Below are positions 6,312 to 10,191 of a stretch of DNA of 10,191 nt, one piece after another (positions within the stretch are counted from its first letter, which is position 1; each line of letters begins with the position of its first letter). Source of the stretch: JAWXTP01 sp044433415 (lineage in GTDB: Bacteria > Bacteroidota > Bacteroidia > Bacteroidales > Rikenellaceae); the NCBI GenBank assembly GCA_044433415.1, contig JAWXTP010000109.1, forward strand, positions 1-10,191, read 5' to 3'. Under the pieces are notes generated by a model that was not told the origin of the DNA, searched no databases, and saw nothing but the letters and a program-made list of their open reading frames with translations. The translations under genes and the position numbers were made by a program.

Positions 6312-7226
6312 CTAGTTCAGATCGTCCACACTACTGTAAACAACATCATCTAAGTACAAATCACCATTATCAATTATATCTTCATCCCAGTCCGTGATTT
6401 CTCCAGTGCTAAAGGTTATTTTGTCACCACCTATAGAAACGAGATAGTTATACTGCTTCCCAGCCTCAAAAGTAGTAGATATGCTTGCTGAAAGGTACTC
6501 ACCGTCAGCATACAACGACAACTTAGCAGAGCTAGCTGTTTGAGGTAGTACTATAGCCTCAATAATATTGCTCTCATTTTCAAAAAGCGCTATATCATCC
6601 ACTGTTTCACCAAGTGTTAAAGGCTGTTTCACTCCATTAACAAGAGTAAAATTAGCATCTACTATAAGGCTAGAAAGAACAATATCTGAAAGTGCAGCAT
6701 CTGCATTATTTTCTTTACGATCTACAGTGATAACAATTCTACTCATTTGACGTGTGAAAGAAAGTACAGGAGTATCTCCTTCTGAGCAACCTGTAATACT
6801 TGCTGTCATAAAATCTTGAGAGTTGAGAGCTTCATTTGTGGTCTGATCTGTAGCACCAAGAGAAACATAACTTCCCTCAAAGTAAGTTTTAATATCTTCT
6901 GTGTAAGGATAGTAGGCTATGAAGTCTACTTCACTATCCTGAGGAAATAAAAGAGGATTACCAGAAGTAAAATTAGCTGACTCTCCTTCTACTGTATTGG
7001 TGTATAGAGCATTGCTGCTGTTTTTATCGTAAACAGTTGTAGATGCATTACCATACATGAAGACTCCTATTTTATCACCTGCATCCCATTCAGTGCCCGA
7101 CACACGAGTCTCTATACCCGAAGTGAAAGCCACCTCCGCAGAAGACTGAGGAATATCGCTCTTTTGACAGGATACCAGAGCGGTAATCATTAGTGTTGTT
7201 GTTAATATTTTTTTCATAATTTTCAT
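6312..7226 (-). CDS. Fimbrillin-like lipoprotein, copy 2
   Basis: A 304-residue paralogue of the gene at 5310-6188. It has a lipoprotein signal peptide with lipobox LVSC (C20 from the first Met) and then FTSGIETRVSGTEWDAGD and IGVFMY, nearly identical to copy 1. It shares VDFIAYYPYTE, DFMTAS, TRQMSRIVITV, IIEAIVLPQ and ITDWDE, which place it in the same Mfa-like fimbrillin family. The C-terminus is acidic and has a 20-residue tail absent from copy 1. The ATG at 7226 overlaps the stop of the upstream membrane protein gene by one base (TAATG), which suggests coupled translation. The alternative ATG at 7217 gives MKKILTTTL, which aligns better with copy 1 and puts the lipid Cys at 17, so the start is uncertain by three codons. 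The protein is presumably exported and anchored at the outer membrane. Confidence 0.85.
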   Translation of the reverse strand: MKIMKKILTTTLMITALVSCQKSDIPQSSAEVAFTSGIETRVSGTEWDAGDKIGVFMYGNASTTVYDKNSSNALYTNTVEGESANFTSGNPLLFPQDSEVDFIAYYPYTEDIKTYFEGSYVSLGATDQTTNEALNSQDFMTASITGCSEGDTPVLSFTRQMSRIVITVDRKENNADAALSDIVLSSLIVDANFTLVNGVKQPLTLGETVDDIALFENESNIIEAIVLPQTASSAKLSLYADGEYLSASISTTFEAGKQYNYLVSIGGDKITFSTGEITDWDEDIIDNGDLYLDDVVYSSVDDLN

Positions 7227-7768
7227 TAAAGGTTATTTTGTGGCTTGGCATCATATTTAAACCTCAAGTAATCAATATTATATTTAGAGAAATCTTTATA
7301 AAAATCAGTAGAATGCTTATGGAATACAGATTGCAAATTTGCTAAAATCTTATTTATTCTATTTTTGCAAATCAAAGGTGTATATCCTATCAGCTCTGTA
7401 TCTGCGGTTTTATTATTAACCTTGATTGAGAGTGTATTAATTGCCGATATTTTACTATCCAAATCGCTAATCATATTATAATTAAGCGTTGAGTCTTCAT
7501 AAGTTGATTTGATTTCACTAAACAACGATTTTATACCGTATAGATTAACTACTATACCCATTGCAGCTTTATATTTGCTCTCTAAGAATTGCTTTCTACT
7601 ACCCAAATAGTTAATAAATGCGGTAATACAACCCAATAAAGAACCTGTAAATACACCCATAAAAATGCGAATGTATTTGGAGCTTTCGTCACCAAAACTA
7701 TATATGAACAACGATACAATTGCTATCGTAAACGTTACAAAAAATATCTGTTTAAATAATCTCATCAT
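7226..7768 (-). CDS. Small two-helix membrane protein of unknown function
   Basis: I do not recognise this 180-residue protein. It has two hydrophobic segments near the N-terminus (about 7-24, FFVTFTIAIVSLFIYSF region, and about 34-54, IFMGVFTGSLLGCITAFINYL region). About 125 polar, mostly helical residues follow and would probably lie in the cytoplasm, with Lys/Asn-rich composition. There is no signal peptidase site. The coding sequence looks more A/T-rich than mutS2 or mtaB. It overlaps the HsdM-like gene upstream by one base (TAATG; a second in-frame ATG follows at once) and the fimbrillin gene downstream in the same way, so all three are probably one translationally coupled unit. A membrane-anchored helical protein beside a restriction-like gene could be an effector or sensor, but nothing in the sequence proves it. 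Confidence 0.75.
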   Translation of the reverse strand: MMRLFKQIFFVTFTIAIVSLFIYSFGDESSKYIRIFMGVFTGSLLGCITAFINYLGSRKQFLESKYKAAMGIVVNLYGIKSLFSEIKSTYEDSTLNYNMISDLDSKISAINTLSIKVNNKTADTELIGYTPLICKNRINKILANLQSVFHKHSTDFYKDFSKYNIDYLRFKYDAKPQNNL

Positions 7769-8511
7769 TACCCCAAAATTTTAATCATTAACTCCGCCTC
7801 TTGCGACTCCAACTCTTTGAACCTTTTGAAGATGTCATCACTATGGTCAAGCTCCACATATTTATAAAACTCACGAGTGAGTGGAATCTCGTAGCCAATC
7901 TTGGTCTTGCTATCGTCTACAACAAAATCGGCGGCATAGGGGCGCACGTTCTTATCCAAATACTCCTCGATGTCATCTTTCCACGGAATAGTCTCCGTAT
8001 AGCTCAAATCGCTATCCCACGCAAAGTCACATTTGGTCGCTTTGTAGGGGTTGTTGAATACTTTTGGGCAGCTCTCGTCTTTTGTACCGAATATCTGACG
8101 TATCTTCTTTATCTCATTATGGAAATCCATACGAGAGATAATATCGATCACATTGTTCGAAAAGCGAGACAAGTAGAACTCGAAGTTATCGTGGATATTA
8201 TCCGCATCGGCAAGCAACAACTCAAATGTAAACTCACTCGTGTTATAAAACTGCTGCTTTGCCGCTGTTCTTAGTAGAGGTTCACGCACTTCAATCTTAT
8301 GCTCATCGCAATATTTATTTTTCTCGATAACTGCTTGCTTTGTAGGTTTGAGGATGTCTTCAAATCTTTTTATAACACACATTGGCAGAATCACTTTTCC
8401 GTATTCGTGTGGCTTGTATAATCCCACTAGCTTATCAGCAATCGCCCATATAAGGTTTGCCTTCTCTTGTATATTTGTCGACGTTTTTCTCTGTCTATTT
8501 TCTGTTGTCAT
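7768..8511 (-). CDS. HsdM-like type I modification subunit lacking the methyltransferase core
   Basis: The 247-residue protein joins the two ends of a type I methylase subunit. Residues about 13-135 are the HsdM N-terminal helical domain (IWAIADKLVGLYKPHEYGKV, then ILPMCVIKRFEDIL; later NNVIDIISRMDF). Residues about 150-247 match the extreme C-terminus of HsdM: the ETIPWKDDIEEYLDKNVRPY segment, TKIGYEIPLTREFYKYV, and a helical LESQEAELMIKIL end. The S-adenosylmethionine-binding and catalytic core with its NPPF/NPPY motif, normally between them, is absent; the join falls around residues 136-150 (about 8062-8106). Family members usually exceed 450 residues, so more than 200 are missing. The frame is open across the join and the start and stop are intact. 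No hsdS or hsdR lies in the window. It is either an in-frame deletion remnant or a repurposed non-catalytic protein. It has its own -7 box upstream. Confidence 0.85.
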   Translation of the reverse strand: MTTENRQRKTSTNIQEKANLIWAIADKLVGLYKPHEYGKVILPMCVIKRFEDILKPTKQAVIEKNKYCDEHKIEVREPLLRTAAKQQFYNTSEFTFELLLADADNIHDNFEFYLSRFSNNVIDIISRMDFHNEIKKIRQIFGTKDESCPKVFNNPYKATKCDFAWDSDLSYTETIPWKDDIEEYLDKNVRPYAADFVVDDSKTKIGYEIPLTREFYKYVELDHSDDIFKRFKELESQEAELMIKILG

Positions 8512-8538
8512 ATATTTTTACCTACTTGTTAATATTTG

Positions 8539-8546
8539 CAAAGATA
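8539..8546 (-). promoter_or_regulatory. -7 box in front of the HsdM-like gene
   Basis: On the minus strand this reads TATCTTTG, a perfect TAnnTTTG match and the same octamer as in the tRNA promoter. It lies 27 nt ahead of the ATG at 8511. There is no TTTG at the right distance upstream, so it may need an activator or be weak. Confidence 0.55.
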
Positions 8547-8554
8547 GTACTTTT

Positions 8555-8573
8555 TGTGCAACATGCCTGCACA
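8555..8573. promoter_or_regulatory. Inverted repeat TGTGCA-N7-TGCACA, possible operator or hairpin
   Basis: A perfect 6-bp inverted repeat with a 7-nt spacer, centred about 22 nt upstream of the -7 box of the HsdM-like gene and thus covering its -33 zone. It lies 21 nt after the stop of the response regulator gene, so it could be an operator or a weak terminator of the upstream operon. The neighbouring 9-bp direct repeats CTACTTGTT (8522-8530 and 8574-8582) bracket the promoter. Confidence 0.4.
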
Positions 8574-8593
8574 CTACTTGTTTTTCTTATCAT

Positions 8594-9481
8594 TCACATA
8601 TTAGCAGCCACTTTACGAGCGAGTGTCTCCACTTGTTCTCTATCGTTTATAAGGTATTTATACCAAACTAAAATGTTTAGCATTTCGTAAATAGTGCTTC
8701 TATTCAGATATGGAGCTTTCAAGGTTGCGATATCTCCATCTGATCCTAAGAGGTGTGAGCCGTTTTGAGTCACTTCAGTGCAAGAGTGTAAACTTCGTTG
8801 TATGTAGCAAGGTACATAATCTGACAGATTTCTATTACCTAATTTCTTACTAAATTCATTAAAGCGGATGTCAGATGGGATAATATAAAGATCAATTAAC
8901 CGATCTCGTAGCCACTCTAATATTTTGCGAATACTATTTAATATATCTGGATTAGAAAAATCTGACTGCTCCAATGATTGCAAAACTCGAAGTAGACGTG
9001 AATTTATATCGTTGTCAATACCAAATACATCTGCGTACTTATGCTTGATTTTAGTTGTATCTACATTATCTGCTGCTCTCTTTATATTCTCAAAGAGGAT
9101 ATTCATATCAGCAGGCTTATTGTAATATTTTCTATCATCCCACCTGCGATCATCTTGTATAAATGACTTAATAATACTAAAAGCATCATACCCACCACCA
9201 GTGTAAACAAACCAAGGTATTAAATTACTACCAGAGTGATTAGCATCAATGTAAGCTTTAGTTTCTGTAAAGCTACCAATAGACTCATTTGCATCATTAG
9301 CGGTCTTCTTACAGTTAACATCTAATATTATCGCATCCCAAAGTTCATTGGGCTTTTGCAACTCCACAACACCATCACAATGATTCGTTGCGACAGTAAT
9401 GTCTAAGCCTTGATCATAAGCTTCGTTCAAAAATTCTTCAGTAGGTTGATCGTCAACCCATAGTACTTTATATCTTTTCAT
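8594..9481 (-). CDS. Response regulator with receiver domain and helical, HEPN-like C-terminal domain
   Basis: The 295-residue protein has an N-terminal phosphoacceptor receiver domain (about 1-138) with every key residue: acidic pair D10-D11 (LWVDDQP), phosphorylated Asp D54 (IILDVN), Thr T94 (FVYTGG) and Lys K122 (YYNKPAD). The C-terminal 150 residues are predominantly helical and contain no helix-turn-helix that I can see. Their pattern (RKILEWLRDRLIDLY, then about 40 residues later CTEVTQNGSH, then a final LNILVWYKYL helix) recalls HEPN/DUF4145-like folds found in defence proteins, but the catalytic R-x4-6-H motif is not present, so RNase activity is doubtful. The gene follows the kinase gene by 11 nt, so the two form a two-component pair. 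The output is probably protein-protein or nucleic-acid interaction rather than classical promoter binding. The receiver assignment is sure; the C-terminal one is inference. Confidence 0.85.
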   Translation of the reverse strand: MKRYKVLWVDDQPTEEFLNEAYDQGLDITVATNHCDGVVELQKPNELWDAIILDVNCKKTANDANESIGSFTETKAYIDANHSGSNLIPWFVYTGGGYDAFSIIKSFIQDDRRWDDRKYYNKPADMNILFENIKRAADNVDTTKIKHKYADVFGIDNDINSRLLRVLQSLEQSDFSNPDILNSIRKILEWLRDRLIDLYIIPSDIRFNEFSKKLGNRNLSDYVPCYIQRSLHSCTEVTQNGSHLLGSDGDIATLKAPYLNRSTIYEMLNILVWYKYLINDREQVETLARKVAANM

Positions 9482-9492
9482 AGTCTATTCAA

Positions 9493-10191
9493 TTACAATG
9501 TTAGCACAATATTACTTTTAGATATAGGGAATGTTAATCTATATTCCACATAAAAACCATCCTCTCTGGTCATATCTTGCACGAGTTCTACAGAACCCCC
9601 AAAATGCTCAACAATATCTTTTACCTGAGCACCACCGATACCTTCACCATTACCAATACTCCATTTAAAGACATCTTTAGGCTTTAAGTCAGCAGCAAGT
9701 GGGTTGCCATTATTTCGAATAGACATCGTTATGGTTTCTTTTCCATTTACGAGAGATCCCTTCTCGATGTCGATGCTTATGGTATAATCTTGATGGTTTT
9801 TATCTGTAAACCCATACTTCCTCGCATTAGAAACAATATTATCAAAGATTTGTGAAAAATCATCTCGGTTAATATCTATTGCATAAGTGTCATAAGCATC
9901 ACCTTCTCTAAAAATGTATTCACCTCCAATAACTCTGAAATCTACAATATCTCCATTGTTATCATAAATTTCTTCAACGGCTGGAAGATCTTGATTATGA
10001 ATTATATTATCCGAAAGTGCAAATTTAAAGTTTTCGACAGGGTGAGATTCCTTGTATTGTTTAATAAAAGAACTAACCCATACATCCTTTTCCGCAACAC
10101 CAAACTCATTATGATTCAATAATCCCCCAACCATATTGATCAACTTTGAAACATTACTTTCTAGTTTACCCATATAATCAAAAATTGTTTC
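9493..10191 (-). CDS. Histidine kinase, C-terminal part (continues beyond the right edge)
   Basis: The frame is open to the right edge. An ATG at 10173 exists, but six codons before it (ETIFDY) read on naturally as the second helix of a dimerisation domain (FDYMGKLESNVSKLINMVGGLL), so the real start lies outside. Numbered from that Met, the GHKL ATPase domain shows an N box (FDNIVSNARKYGF, N112 and N116), a G1 box in the degenerate form RNNGNP (153-158), and a G2 box GNGEGIGG (174-181). It would bind ATP and autophosphorylate a His located upstream, then pass the phosphate to the regulator encoded next. An unusual insert (about 65-100) precedes the N box. There is no membrane segment in the visible part; the sensor is out of view, so the signal is unknown. 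Confidence 0.85.
   Translation of the reverse strand, partial: ETIFDYMGKLESNVSKLINMVGGLLNHNEFGVAEKDVWVSSFIKQYKESHPVENFKFALSDNIIHNQDLPAVEEIYDNNGDIVDFRVIGGEYIFREGDAYDTYAIDINRDDFSQIFDNIVSNARKYGFTDKNHQDYTISIDIEKGSLVNGKETITMSIRNNGNPLAADLKPKDVFKWSIGNGEGIGGAQVKDIVEHFGGSVELVQDMTREDGFYVEYRLTFPISKSNIVLTL

Noticed and set aside
7801..8274. 157-codon plus-strand ORF
   Set aside because: It is antisense to the HsdM-like gene, whose translation is clearly homologous to HsdM; this is a shadow frame.
8594..10191. Detocs defence system
   Set aside because: A kinase and a regulator are present, but no third component of that system is visible and the regulator's C-terminal domain does not match it, so the name is not justified.

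Overview
The window looks like chromosomal DNA from a member of the Bacteroidota, most likely Bacteroidales. Three things point there: promoters of the TTTG / TAnnTTTG type (clearest in front of the tRNA pair), two fimbrillin-type lipoproteins, and a Bacteroides-like tyrosine recombinase fragment. Ribosome binding sites are weak or absent, as is usual in this phylum. I cannot name the species.

Layout. Positions 1-251 (minus) hold the C-terminal part of a tyrosine recombinase that has lost its N-terminus and leaves the window on the left. Positions 252-582 hold no convincing gene but contain a large palindrome (433-535), probably the terminator of mutS2. Positions 583-4442 are housekeeping: mutS2 (minus, GTG start at 3108) and mtaB (plus), divergent from a compact intergenic region. 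Positions 4541-4870 are a tRNA unit with promoter, tRNA-Gly(GCC), tRNA-Leu(UAA) and terminator. Positions 4895-5233 are a non-coding MITE-like element with 21-bp inverted ends and an internal 106-bp tandem duplication; an imperfect palindrome (5233-5301) follows.

Positions 5310-10191 are accessory, all on the minus strand. In transcription order they are: a histidine kinase (entering from the right edge), a response regulator with an all-helical, possibly HEPN-like C-terminal domain, a drastically shortened type I methylase subunit (HsdM ends without the catalytic core), a two-helix membrane protein, and two paralogous fimbrillin-like lipoproteins. The last gene of the kinase/regulator pair is separated from the HsdM-like gene by an 82-bp gap with its own -7 box. 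The HsdM-like gene, the membrane protein and the first fimbrillin are joined by 1-nt TAATG stop/start overlaps, which suggests translational coupling.

The point most worth following is the cluster at 7226-10191: a two-component pair next to an HsdM lacking its methyltransferase core, coupled to a small membrane protein. It could be a decayed restriction-modification island, or a compact defence or signalling module in which the HsdM-like protein acts as a non-catalytic partner. The sequence alone cannot decide. Several small repeats (CGACAAGC palindromes, the MITE, two separate 11-bp duplications) show that the intergenic DNA here is actively rearranging.
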